Source: JADKAV01 sp963704075 (GTDB lineage: Bacteria > Actinomycetota > Actinomycetes > S36-B12 > UBA10799). From it: a stretch of 64,000 nt of DNA. Positions 54,018-63,371 of this stretch are shown piece by piece (the first letter of the stretch is position 1; every line of letters begins with the position of its first letter). The DNA lies in NCBI GenBank assembly GCA_963704075.1, contig CAVPGV010000020.1:1-64000 (forward strand). The letters are read 5' to 3'. Both the position numbers and the translations under genes were made by a program. The notes under the pieces are model-generated. The model saw only the letters and a list, made by a program, of their open reading frames with translations, was not told where the DNA came from and ran no database searches.

Positions 54018-54459
54018 ATGGATCTGCGCTTCGAACCACCCACCGTGGACGAGTACGTGCGATTGCGCGGGGAGGCGGGTCTGACCCCGCGTACCGCAGG
54101 AGCAGGCGCGACCCGCACTGGAGAACTCCTGGTTCTGGGTGCACGTGCGCATCGACGGCGAGGCAGTCGCGATGGGACGTGTCATCGGCGACGGCGGCTG
54201 GTACTTCCACATCGCGGACATGGCCACCCTGCCGGATCATCAGCGCAAAGGCATTGGCCGGGCCGTCCTCGATGCTTTGCTGCAGCGGATATATACCGAA
54301 GCGCCGGCGCAACCGTGGATCACACTGTTCGCCGACCCACCCGGCGTCGCGTTGTACCGCGGAGCAGGCTTCGTGGCCAATGGGTGTCAGGGAATGGAAC
54401 TGCCGACGCTCGCGAATGACGTCCTGAGTCGAGGTCCCCGCCGCGGGGTCAACTGTTGA
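54018..54459 (+). CDS. GNAT family acetyltransferase (frameshifted)
   Basis: This is a small acetyltransferase of about 146 residues. The acetyl-CoA-binding segment is MATLPDHQRKGIGRAVLDALL, followed by ITLFADPPGVALYRGAGFVANG. An extra base near 54105 separates the N-terminal MDLRFEPPTVDEYVRLRGEAG from the core VHVRIDGEAVAMGRVIGDGG. The substrate is unknown. It ends directly at the stop of a convergent small gene. The pattern resembles GCN5-type domains with an unassigned role. Confidence 0.75.
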
Positions 54460-54645
54460 TCAGGCGAGAACGGGGGGTGCCGTCGTGGACGAAAGCGAGA
54501 GCACTTCGTCATCGAACGCGGCGTGCTCGACGCGCAGGGCGCTCACTTCGCGCTCGAGTTCGGTGACACGGGCACGCAACGACGCCAACTCGGCCATCAG
54601 CCGTGGGTCGAAGTGTGCGCCAGGGGTATAGACCGCCTTGGCCAT
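54460..54645 (-). CDS. Small coiled-coil protein
   Basis: This 61-residue protein starts MAKAVYTPGAHFDPRLMAELA and has a probable coiled coil (ELASLRARVTELEREVSALRVE). The ATG at 54645 is selected because GGAGG lies 5 nt before it; a further upstream ATG would have no such site. It lies between mutM and a GNAT gene. I do not recognise the family. Its regular heptad pattern suggests self-association or a partner. Confidence 0.6.
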   Translation of the reverse strand: MAKAVYTPGAHFDPRLMAELASLRARVTELEREVSALRVEHAAFDDEVLSLSSTTAPPVLA

Positions 54646-54776
54646 CAGGTCCTCCATGCATGATGCTCCAGCGGTCCCGCTGTGATGACTCCCGCGAGAC
54701 TGCCGCTGATGCTATGGCTTTCTGAGCACGGAACCCGCGCTCCATATATCAGATTGACATAACGGTCCGACACTCG

Positions 54777-55612
54777 TCAAGGAACACGCCGACACCGCTG
54801 GCAGCGCGGGCATCGATACGAGGACCTGTTCGCGAACGGCTCACGCAGGATCGGGGTCCCGCACCGCAGACACGGCAGGCCCTCCTGCCCGTACGCTGCG
54901 AGGTCGCGCTGGAAGTACCCGCTGCTGCCGTTGACGTTGACGTACAGCGCATCGAACGACGTCCCGCCGGCCGCGATGGCGCGGGTCATGACGGACACCG
55001 CGGCGTCCAGGAGTTGGCCGACCTTGCGCGCGCTGAGGTCGCAGCCCGGGTGTGCGCCAGCAGACCCGCGAGAGCCACAGGGCTTCGTCGGCATAGATGT
55101 TGCCGATCCCGGAGACGACCCCTTGATCGAGCAACAAGGACTTGATCGGAGCCCGTCGCGAACGGATACGGCGCACGGTGGCCGTGCGGTCGTACTGCTC
55201 CGAGAGTGGATCGGCGGCGATGTGCCCCAGGGACAGCGGCAGACCGCCCACGATGTCGTCGAGCCACAGACCGCCGAACGTCCGCTGGTCGTCGAACAGT
55301 AGGCGGGTCCGGTCGAGGTCGAGGATCACCCTGGTGTGCTCGCCAGGATCTGCATCGACGCGGAACTGGCCAGACATGCCCAGGTGCCCGATCAGGGCCA
55401 CATCACCGGACAACGGCCACCACAGGAACTTGCCTCGCCGAAGAACCCGGCTCAAGGCCCGACCGCGCAACTGGCTCTCGAAGTCCGGTGCCGCCCGCCG
55501 AGTGCCGGCGCACCGCTCTGGGGTGCAGAACCCGTACGTCGCGGATCACCCGATCGGCGGTCCAGTGCTGCAGGCCGCGACGAACGACTTCGACCTCGGG
55601 CAGTTCAGGCAT
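54777..55612 (-). CDS. mutM: Formamidopyrimidine-DNA glycosylase (two frame breaks)
   Basis: MutM (Fpg) removes oxidised guanine and nicks the strand. It begins PELPEVEVVRRGLQHW, with the catalytic Pro and Glu; later blocks are GDVALIGHLGMSGQF and QGVVSGIGNIYADEALW, and the zinc finger is CLRCGTPI to YRCPRCQ. Extra bases near 55490 and 55068 split it, and removal rejoins GGTDFESQLRGR and LSR...AGAHPGCDLSARK. Repaired length is 277 residues. The ATG at 55612 is 9 nt after the rnc stop. It is the usual rnc-mutM order. Confidence 0.9.
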
Positions 55613-55621
55613 CGCGGCAGG

Positions 55622-56326
55622 TCAGGCATCGCCGTTCAGCGATTGCTGAACCTGCTCGAACGCCGTCTGGGCGGCCTGTTGTTCGGCCTGTTTCTTCGTG
55701 CGCCCGATCCCGTGTCCGAACAGTTGCCCACCGACGCGCACCCGGGCGGTGAACGTTCGGGCGTGGTCGGGGCCTTCGCCGACGACGATGTACTCCGGGG
55801 CGCCCTGGCCGAGTTGTGCGGCCAACTCCTGCAGACTCGTCTTCCAGTCCAGCCCCGCCCCCAGCCCAGGAACCGACTCGATCAGTGCCCCGAACCGGTC
55901 GAGGATGAACCGGCGGGCGCCCTCGAGTCCGAACTCCAGGTAGACCGCCCCGATGATCGCCTCCATGGCGTCGGCCAGGATCGAGACCTTCTCGCGGCCA
56001 CCAGTGGATTCCTCACCGCGGCCCAACTGCAGGAACGCGCCGACCTCCAGTCCGCCGGCGATCTCCGCCAGCGAATGCGCATTGACGATCGCCGAGCGCA
56101 TCTTGGCCAGTTGCCCTTCGGGCAACTCGGGGAACGACGTGTACAGGTGGTCGGTGACGACCAGGCCCAGCACCGAATCACCGAGGAACTCGAGGCGTTC
56201 GTTGGTGGGGACGCGGCCGTTCTCGTAGGAATAGGAGCGGTGAACCATCGCGAGCGGCAGCGTCGCGGGCATACTCGTCAGACCGAGCCGGTCGACCAGC
56301 TCGGTGAGATCCACCTGCGCTTCCAC
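55622..56326 (-). CDS. rnc: Ribonuclease III
   Basis: RNase III cleaves double-stranded RNA and matures rRNA. The catalytic domain has NERLEFLGDSVLGLVVTDHL and ILADAMEAIIGAVYLEFG with the acidic metal-binding residues; the C-terminal dsRBD is DWKTSLQELAAQLGQGAPEY and FGHGIGRTKKQAEQQAAQTA. The GTG at 56326 gives 234 residues, 16 nt after the rpmF stop. The frame is intact. Confidence 0.95.
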   Translation of the reverse strand: MEAQVDLTELVDRLGLTSMPATLPLAMVHRSYSYENGRVPTNERLEFLGDSVLGLVVTDHLYTSFPELPEGQLAKMRSAIVNAHSLAEIAGGLEVGAFLQLGRGEESTGGREKVSILADAMEAIIGAVYLEFGLEGARRFILDRFGALIESVPGLGAGLDWKTSLQELAAQLGQGAPEYIVVGEGPDHARTFTARVRVGGQLFGHGIGRTKKQAEQQAAQTAFEQVQQSLNGDA

Positions 56327-56342
56327 CCTGGCGGCGATGGGC

Positions 56343-56516
56343 CTAGACGTCGAGGACGCGGCGCTTGGCGTAGGTGCCGCAGACCGGGCAGGCGATGTGC
56401 GGCGGCTTCTGGGTGCCGCACTGCTTGCAGGTCGCCAGCGTGGGAGCCGAGGTCTTCCACTGGGCGCGACGGGACCGGGTATTGCTGCGCGAGGTCTTGC
56501 GCTTCGGGACGGCCAC
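56343..56516 (-). CDS. rpmF: 50S ribosomal protein L32, zinc-binding form
   Basis: This 57-residue protein begins at a GTG (56516) directly after the DUF177 stop and reads AVPKRKTSRSNTRSRRAQWK, the L32 signature. Four Cys in CKQCG and CPVCG form the zinc site of the C-plus type; such copies are often matched by a zinc-free paralogue under Zur control elsewhere. The end is TYAKRRVLDV and TAG. The DUF177-rpmF pair is standard. Confidence 0.93.
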   Translation of the reverse strand: MAVPKRKTSRSNTRSRRAQWKTSAPTLATCKQCGTQKPPHIACPVCGTYAKRRVLDV

Positions 56517-57089
56517 TTAGTTCTCCTTGGGTGTTTCAGCCTGCTCGTCGAGCAGGTCGGCTTTGAGAGCGGACAGCGCCGCCCATCGGGGGTCTGAGGT
56601 CTCGTGTGCGTGTCCGGGATCGTCGGCCAGCCGGGCGCCGCACTGTGCACACAGTCCCTGGCAGTCCGTCGAACACAAGGGGGCCAACGGCATTTCCAGG
56701 ATCAATCCGTCGCGGATGGGTGGACGCAGATCCAGGTTCTCACCGTCGAGGTGTGGACCGGGTTCCCCGAGGTCGTCGACCTCCGCCTCGTGGACGTTCC
56801 ACGCGTACAGTTCCTGCAGATCGGCTTCCAGATCGATGCGGACCGGGTCCAGACAGCGGCTGCACACCGCGTCACCGGTGGTGCGTGCGCTTCCGGTGAC
56901 CAGAATGCCTTCCCGCACCGACTCCAGCATGACGTCGGCCATGACGGGCTCGTCCTCGGCGACAGTGACCACCGCAGTCCCCACCGCTGGTCCGGCGGCC
57001 CCGGTCAACGTCAGGCGCTGATATGAACCAGGTTTGCCCAGCAGAGCGCGCACGTCGACGACGAACGGCGCACCGTCAGTCGTGGTCAT
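56517..57089 (-). CDS. DUF177 / YceD family protein
   Basis: YceD is linked to 23S rRNA accumulation and is co-transcribed with rpmF. This 190-residue protein has the N-terminal VDVRALLGKPGSYQRLTLTG, the SRCLDPVRIDLEADLQELYAW block and the C-terminal CSTDCQGLCAQCGARLAD Cys region. The ATG at 57089 follows AAGGA. Zinc binding is likely from the paired Cys but not proven. The frame is intact. Confidence 0.9.
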   Translation of the reverse strand: MTTTDGAPFVVDVRALLGKPGSYQRLTLTGAAGPAVGTAVVTVAEDEPVMADVMLESVREGILVTGSARTTGDAVCSRCLDPVRIDLEADLQELYAWNVHEAEVDDLGEPGPHLDGENLDLRPPIRDGLILEMPLAPLCSTDCQGLCAQCGARLADDPGHAHETSDPRWAALSALKADLLDEQAETPKEN

Positions 57090-57182
57090 GGCAGGATCCT
57101 TGTTCGTCGGTTTGTCAGCGCTTGCGTCGCACGGCGGGCATGCACCACCGACGACGTGGCACAGCGCCACCGCACAAGGGTA

Positions 57183-57860
57183 TCAACCAGAGCGCGCGGT
57201 GCGGCGCCGCCCACCTACCAGCTCGCCGGCGACGTCCGGGTCCTGGGTGAAGTCGTAGACCGCCTCCTGCGCAGCCGATCCCTGCGGCGCAGCGTTCGAA
57301 CGCCGTCTCCCGCGACCGATCTGGTCCAATGCCGCCCGCAGGGTGTCCTCCAGGTTGGCCAGTCGCTTGTCGACGTAGATGTCGGCCTCGGCCCGCACCC
57401 GCGATGCGTCCGACTCGGCGTGCTGAGTCAGCGCCTTGGCCTGACGTTCGGCCTCCAATCGGATGGTGTCGGCGGCCACGAGACGCTCGGCCTCGGCACG
57501 TGCCCGGTCGACGGTACGTGCTGCGTCCGACTGTCCTTGGGCCAGCATTTGCTCGACCTCGACCTGGGTGTGGGACAGCAGTGCCGCCGCTTCGTTCTCC
57601 GCCCGGGACAAGGTCGCGTCGGCTTCATCCTGGGCTGCGGCGATCCGCGATTCCGCTTCCCGGGCAGCGTCCTCCAGCACGTCGTCGCGGTCGGCCAGGA
57701 TCGTGGCCGCGTCGCGCAGGGATGCGGGCATGAGTGCGCGCACCGCCTCCAGCAACTCCAAGGCGATGGTGCGGTTGACCACGCAGGAGTCCGACAGCGG
57801 AACGCCGCGGGCACCTTCGATCAGATCGACCAGGTCATCCAGCCGCTCGTAGACCTCCAT
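57183..57860 (-). CDS. SepIVA-like cell-division coiled-coil protein
   Basis: This 225-residue protein resembles mycobacterial SepIVA (Rv2927c), a DivIVA-like septation protein. It starts MEVYERLDDLVDLIEGARGVPLS, a DivIVA-type membrane-targeting start with an internal loop, followed by a long Ala/Glu/Arg-rich coiled coil (about 60-190). GGAGG precedes the ATG at 57860. The DUF177 gene adjoins it, as in M. tuberculosis. The frame is intact. Function is inferred from similarity and context. Confidence 0.82.
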   Translation of the reverse strand: MEVYERLDDLVDLIEGARGVPLSDSCVVNRTIALELLEAVRALMPASLRDAATILADRDDVLEDAAREAESRIAAAQDEADATLSRAENEAAALLSHTQVEVEQMLAQGQSDAARTVDRARAEAERLVAADTIRLEAERQAKALTQHAESDASRVRAEADIYVDKRLANLEDTLRAALDQIGRGRRRSNAAPQGSAAQEAVYDFTQDPDVAGELVGGRRRTARSG

Positions 57861-57881
57861 GGCGGTCCTCCAAACTCTCTG

Positions 57882-58365
57882 TCACCCAGTATTAGTCACA
57901 CGTTCGCGTAAACGGTCGAAGACCACGCCGGGAAGAAGTCCGGATACGTCCCCGCCGTACGTCGCGACCTCTTTGACCAGACTGCTGGACAGGAACGAGT
58001 AGAGCGGGTTGGTCGACACGAAGACCGTGTCCACGCCGGACAACTGGTAGTTCATCTGCGCCATCTGCAGTTCGTAGTCGAAGTCGCTGACCGCCCGCAG
58101 AGCCCTTGACGATGGCCTGGATCTCGTGGGTCGCGCAGAAGTCGACCAGCAGGCCGTGGAACGCGTCGACGCGAACGTTCGGGCAGTCCGCCGTCACCTC
58201 CTGCAGCAACTCGATCCGTTCGTCCACCGTGAACAGGCTCTGCTTCTTCTTGTTGATGAGCACCGCGACCACCACTTCGTCGAACAGTTTGCTGGCGCGC
58301 CGGATGATGTCCAGATGTCCGTTGGTCACGGGATCGAATGACCCCGGGCATACCGCTCTACGCAC
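57882..58365 (-). CDS. coaD: Phosphopantetheine adenylyltransferase (frameshifted)
   Basis: CoaD makes dephospho-CoA from 4'-phosphopantetheine. It has CPGSFDPVTNGHLDIIRRA (with the nucleotidyltransferase HIGH-like HxxH region), HGLLVDFCATHEIQAIVKG, QMNYQLSGVDTVFVSTNP and YSFLSSSLVKEVATYGGDV. The GTG at 58365, after AAGGAG, overlaps rsmD by 8 nt. One extra base near 58099 splits VKG from LRAVSDFDYEL. Repaired length is 160 residues, normal. Confidence 0.93.
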
Positions 58366-58969
58366 CGTCGGCTCCTTGCGGCTCGGGAGAATCATGCAGT
58401 TCATCGAGAGTGTCCCCGTGACCGTACCAAACCGCGCGGTGCAGTTCGGTGTCGCCGAAGCGGCGATTCCACGCGGCGCCGAACCCTTCGGGCCACCGGG
58501 GCGACTCATCGCGGGCGCCCCGCTCCACCACGACCATGGCCCCCTCCGCCAGCCAGCCGGTGCACAGTTGCGTCAGGATCTGCTCGACCTCGTCGGCGGC
58601 GACGTCGTACGGGGGGTCGAGCAGCACGAGGTCGAACTGCTGTGGTTGTCCGCGCAGGTGTCCGGTGGCAGTGGTCCTGACCACCCGGACCCCGGGCAGC
58701 CCGACGGTGTCGGCGTTGCGGCGCAGCACCTGAACCGCGGCGGGGCTGCTGTCCACCAGTGTGACGCTGCGGGCGCCGCGCGAGAGCGCCTCGAGCCCCA
58801 GCGCGCCGGAGCCTGCGAACAGGTCCAGCACACTGACGCCGGAGAGGTCCATCACTGCGGTCAACGACGAGAAGAGCGCCTCTCGCACCCGGTCGGCGGT
58901 TGGCCTGGTCCCGGTGGCCGGTACCGCGAGCCGCCGGCCACGGGCGGCACCGGCGATGATCCGGGTCAC
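58358..58969 (-). CDS. rsmD: 16S rRNA (guanine966-N2)-methyltransferase
   Basis: RsmD methylates G966 of 16S rRNA. The 203-residue protein has TRIIAGAARGRRLAVP, PTADRVREALFSSL, VLDLFAGSGALGLEALSRGA (SAM site) and LVLLDPPYDVA (DPPY). The GTG at 58969 overlaps the recG stop (GTGA). The following coaD overlaps it, the usual rsmD-coaD pair. The frame is intact. Confidence 0.93.
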   Translation of the reverse strand: MTRIIAGAARGRRLAVPATGTRPTADRVREALFSSLTAVMDLSGVSVLDLFAGSGALGLEALSRGARSVTLVDSSPAAVQVLRRNADTVGLPGVRVVRTTATGHLRGQPQQFDLVLLDPPYDVAADEVEQILTQLCTGWLAEGAMVVVERGARDESPRWPEGFGAAWNRRFGDTELHRAVWYGHGDTLDELHDSPEPQGADGA

Positions 58970-61165
58970 GCCTTCTCCACGAACTCGGCGCCGGCGGTCT
59001 CCCAACGGTTGATCATCGCGCGCAGTTCACGGTGCCCGGCCAAGGTCGGGTCGCGGTGCAGGAGGTCCTCGGCATCCTCCCGGGCCTGCTCGATGACGTG
59101 CTCGTCGCGGATCACGCGCAATACCCGCAATCGGGTCAGGCGGCCGGATTGTGCCGTTCCGAGGACGTCGCCCTCCTTGCGCTGTTCGAGATCGATGCGC
59201 GCCAAGTCGAAGCCGTTGGTCGTCGCCGCCACCTTCTCCAGTCGTTCGACGGCGCCGGGGTTACGGGTGCAGAGCAGGCACAGCCCGGGCAGCCGGGCCC
59301 GGCCGACCCGGCCCCGCAACTGGTGCAACTGCGATACCCCGAACGATTCCGCGTCCAGCACGACCATGACCGTGGCGCTGGGCACGTCGACGCCGACCTC
59401 GATCACACTCGTCGCGACGAGCACGTCGACGGCATCCGACCGGTCCGAGTCTGCCGCGAACCGCGCCATCACATCTGCCTTGTCCGCGGCGGACATCCGC
59501 CCGTGCATCACGGCGATCCGCAGGCCCGCCAGCGGGCCGTCGGCCAACTCCTGTGCGGTGCGCACGACCCCGCGGGTGTTCTCCGGGGCGGGGAAGTCGA
59601 GTTCCGCCAGACCGGCCGGCAGGTCGTCGCTGGGCTCGAACTCCGACCCCTCCCCGATCCGTGGGCAGACCACGTACACCTTGCGTCCCTGGTCGACCTC
59701 TTCGGCCACCCGCTGCCACGTGCGTTCGGCATGCCGCGGGGCACGGGTCTCGTCGACCACGAACGTGCTGACCCCCGCGCGGCCTTGGGGCAATTCACGC
59801 AGCGTGGTCACGTCGAGGTCACCGAAGACGGTCATGGCAACTGTGCGCGGGATCGGGGTGGCGGTCATGACCAGCAGGTGAGGTTTCGTCGAGCCGGAGC
59901 CCCGCTCGAGCAGCGCCGCGCGCTGTTCCACCCCGAACCGGTGCTGCTCGTCGACGACGACCAGGCCGAGGTCGGCGAACTGGACCGCCTCGTTGAGCAG
60001 GGCATGGGTACCCACCACGATGCCCGCCTGCCCACTGGCGATCTGGTTGAGTACGTCGCGGCGGGAAGCGGTGGACGCCGAACCGGTGAGCAGCACCACC
60101 CGGGTCCCGGAGGCGTCACCGGTCAGCGTGCCGGCCGCACCCAGGTCACCGAGGATGCCGCTGATGGACGCGTAGTGCTGGGCGGCGAGGACCTCGGTCG
60201 GGGCGAGCAGCACGGCCTGCCCCCCGCTGTCCACCACGGTCGCCATGGCCAGCAGGGCGACCATCGTCTTGCCGGCCCCCACCTCCCCGTGCAGCAGCCG
60301 CTGCATCGGTTGGGTCCTTGCCAGATCGGCCCCGATCTCGGCCACCGCCGACGCGCTGGCCGTCGGTGAGGGTGAACGGCAACCGGTCCTCCACGGCCGC
60401 CAGCAATCCGTCGGGCTGCCCTGGCCGGGCCGTGGCGGGACTGCCGGCAACCGCCGCCCTGCGCATGGCCAGGATCATCTGCAGGACGAACGCTTCCTCG
60501 TAGCGCAAGCGGCTGCGTGCGGCGTCGACCTGTTCCAGCATCGACGGTGTGTGAATCCCTGCGAAGGCCTCGGCGTGGCCGACGAGGGCGCGGCGTTCCC
60601 GAATCGTCTCGTCGACGGGATCGTCGCGCAGGTCCACCGCCTCCAGCACGAGTTTCACCGCACGCGCCACTCGCCATGAGGGAACGCTGGCGGTCGCCGG
60701 GTAGATCGGATTGACCTTCGCCAGGAACGCCTCGACCTCCTCGGGATCCGAGGTGTCACCGACCGGAGCCATCACACACAGCGGATGCGCCAACTGCAGT
60801 TGCCCCTTGAAGGCGCCCACCTTGCCACTGAACAATCCGACCTGACCCACCCGCAGCCGGGCGAGGTACCCCTTGATCCCGCGGAAGAAGGCGAGGTGCA
60901 GGTCGCTGTTGCCGTCGGTCACCACGACTTTGAGCATCACGCCCTTGCGGGTCTTGGGCAGGTCGATGTGCTTGACACGGGCCAGCACGGTGGCCACGTC
61001 GCCGACCCGCAGCCCAGCGATGTCGGTGAGCCGGGACATGTCCTGATATCGCCGCGGGAGCACCCACAGCAGGTCCTCACAGGTGGTCACCGAGTGCGAT
61101 GTGCGCAGACTGGCCGCGCTCTTGCCACCGAGCACCTCCGCCAGGGATGTGGAAAGACCGGCCAC
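58966..61165 (-). CDS. recG: ATP-dependent DNA helicase RecG (frameshifted)
   Basis: RecG regresses stalled replication forks. The N-terminal wedge/OB region has LPRRYQDMSRLTDIAGLRVGD; the helicase motor has LHGEVGAGKTMVALLAMATV (Walker A), DEQHRFGVEQR (DEQH box), MTATPIPRTVAMTVFGD and the C-terminal HQLRGRVGRARLPGLCLL (motif VI). An extra base near 60358 separates FTLTDGQ from ASAVAEIGADLA. Repaired length is about 732 residues. The GTG at 61165 is directly after the DAK2 stop, as in related actinobacteria. Confidence 0.92.
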
Positions 61166-61166
61166 G

Positions 61167-62761
61167 CTACTCCACGCCGACGATGACCGGCCAGAACGGC
61201 TGACCGCCGGGCACGACTTCCAGGTCCAGCAGGGCAGCCTGCAGGTGGGCACCGACCGTGTCGACGAGATCGTCGGGCACGTCCGAGCCCGTCACCACGG
61301 TCACCAACTCCGAGGTGCTGCTGCGCATCCTGTCGATGATGCGCAGACGCCACGTCGTCGACGGCATCGCCGATCTCCACGATGTCCCCGTCGACCAGCC
61401 CCAGAACGTCGCCCACCTGGCACCGCCCGGCGGTCGTGATGGCTTCCTTGCTGGCTACGGTGACCCCGCCGTAGCGGGTCGCACTGGATGCCCGGGCCAT
61501 GGTCACCACGTCGTCGTCGAAGCCGGCGGACGCATCGTGCACAGCCACCGCGGACAGCGTCTGCACGATCGAACGGCTGGGCACGACAGCCACCCGGATG
61601 TCGTCGTCGCGCAGGAACTCGGCGGCGGCCTTGGCCACCGGCGTCGAGTCGGCGTCGGACGGCAGCAGCAACGCCTCGCGGGCGCCGCTGGCCGTGACCG
61701 CCCGTACGAAGTCGCGCGTGCTGGGCCTGCCTCGGGGCGGAGTGCGGACCGCCACGGCACCGGATTCCTCCAGCAGTTCGGCGACTCCCGGTCCGTGTGC
61801 CACGGCGACCACCACCCGGGTGATCTCTCGCGGCTGGTGACGTTGTTGCTCGATCAGGTCGGTGACGGCGATGCGGTGCGGGCGGCCGGCATCGATCCCA
61901 GCCTCCACCGCCGCTCCGATGGAGTCGGTGTGGACGTGCACGTTCCACAGGCCCCCGCCACCCACGACGACCAGGGAGTCCCCCAGCGCGTCGAGCGCGG
62001 CTTCGCAGAGCGGGTATCCCGACGTCCTCGGCATCCAGCAGGTACATCACCTCGTAGCGCGGACCCGAGTACTCACCGTGCGGCATGGGTTCGTGGGCCA
62101 CGATCAACTCGTCGGACACGTCATCGACGTGTGCCTCACCGGTGAGGACCTCGACCAGCCCGTCGAGCACGACCACCAGCCCCTTGCCGCCGGCATCCAC
62201 CACTCCCGCGTCGGCGAGAGCGGGTAGTTGACTCGGTGTCTTGGCCAGTGCTTCTCGCGCACCCTCGGCCGCGGCCCGGACAACCTGCGCGACGCTGCTC
62301 GCCGCCGTCGCGGAGGCGCTGTCGGCCGCCGCTCGCGCCACGGTGAGAACCGTTCCCTCCACCGGCCGGCTCACCGCTGCGTACGCCAGATCGGCAGCTC
62401 GACCCAACGCCATGGCCACCGTGTCCCCGCTGGGTTCGTCTGCCTGCCGAAGGATGTCGGCCAGGCCACGCAACAACTGGCTGAGGATCACTCCCGAGTT
62501 TCCGCGGGCTCCGAGCAGGGCCCCGCGGGCGATGGCGTCGGCCATCGGACCCGGCACGTCGGCGGGGTCGGCGACCTCGCACGCCGCAACTGCGGCAGCC
62601 TCCACGGTGAGGTACATGTTGGTCCCGGTATCACCGTCGGGCACGGGGAACACGTTCAGCGCGTCGATCTCCGCACGCCGGGCGCCGAGCCGGTTCTTGC
62701 TCACCAGCATCCAGTTGCGCAGAGCAGCGGCATCGAGTGCCACATCGGACGCCTGCGTCAT
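61167..62761 (-). CDS. DAK2-domain (FakA/YloV-like) protein (two frame breaks)
   Basis: This is a kinase-fold protein like FakA, which phosphorylates fatty acids bound to FakB; in actinobacteria it lies beside recG and is often of unknown substrate. The nucleotide domain has NVFPVPDGDTGTNMYLTVE and GARGNSGVILSQLLRGLA; VDAGGKGLVVVLDGLVEVL follows, and a DegV-like C-terminal half ends VVTVVTGSDVPDDLVD. Extra bases near 62025 and 61350 split it; repaired length is about 530. The ATG at 62761 is used. The recG-DAK2-rpmB block is common; no fakB gene is visible here. Confidence 0.85.
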
Positions 62762-62929
62762 GGATGCTCCTGTTCACCTGCGGGTCTCCCAAGGGTAACG
62801 GGGGGCCGTGGGCATTTCGGGGACCATCGGCTATCCTTTTGAGAGATTGCGTGCATCGCGCGTCGCTGATTCGTGTTCGAACGGCGAGGGCGACACGCAC
62901 GAGCCCAAGACCAGATCTAAGGAGTTCCC

Positions 62930-63121
62930 GTGGCTGCCACCTGCGATGTATGCGGTAAGGGTCCCGGCTTCGGCCACAACATCTCCCACTCCCACCGGCG
63001 CACCAAGCGGCGCTGGAACCCCAACATCCAGCGCGTGCGCGCCATGGTGGGCAAGTCGCCCAAGCGCCTGAACGTGTGCACCAGCTGCCTGAAGGCCGGC
63101 AAGGTCACTCGCGCCCTCTGA
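62930..63121 (+). CDS. rpmB: 50S ribosomal protein L28, zinc-binding form
   Basis: This 63-residue protein has AATCDVCGKGPGFGHNISHSH and RRTKRRWNPNIQRVR, the L28 signature. Cys pairs CDVC and CTSC form a zinc site. The GTG at 62930 follows TAAGGAG, a near-perfect ribosome binding site. It is divergent from the DAK2 gene. The frame is intact. Confidence 0.95.
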   Translation: MAATCDVCGKGPGFGHNISHSHRRTKRRWNPNIQRVRAMVGKSPKRLNVCTSCLKAGKVTRAL

Positions 63122-63182
63122 GGCGTCCGGGCAGACCGGTGTGTTGCGCTCAGCACGCCTCTTGTGCCCGCAGTAGCCCGCA

Positions 63183-63223
63183 AGTTGCCAGATGGCCCGT
63201 AATCTACGGGCCATTCGGCAGCT
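63183..63223. repeat. Extragenic palindrome B1
   Basis: Arms of 18 nt (63183-63200 and 63206-63223) flank the spacer AATCT, matching at 15 of 18 positions. The right arm opens with ACGGGCCATTCGGCAGCTA, the 19-bp family unit of 26496-26780, and a second unit (ACGGGCCATTGCGCGACTC) follows at 63225. Confidence 0.8.
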
Positions 63224-63301
63224 AACGGGCCATTGCGCGACTCACGTCGGATTCTGCGGCCACCGGGCGAGCGCGAACTCGCCCCCGGGGCCCGCAACTA
63301 G

Positions 63302-63354
63302 CCCGTTAGTTGCCAAATAGCCCGTAATCTGCAGGCCATTTGGCAACTAACGGG
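63302..63354. repeat. Extragenic palindrome B2
   Basis: Two 24-nt arms (63302-63325 and 63331-63354), 21 of 24 positions complementary with the outer 17 perfect, surround the same AATCT spacer as B1. The right arm contains CATTTGGCAACTAACGGG, so it is another member of the 19-bp family. It lies between convergent rpmB and thiL. Confidence 0.85.
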
Positions 63355-63371
63355 CCATTCCGCACGTGCTC

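Noticed and set aside
5016..62761. Calling the broken housekeeping genes pseudogenes
   Set aside because: Essential genes are affected alike, each break is a single base with no other decay, and motifs are intact on both sides.
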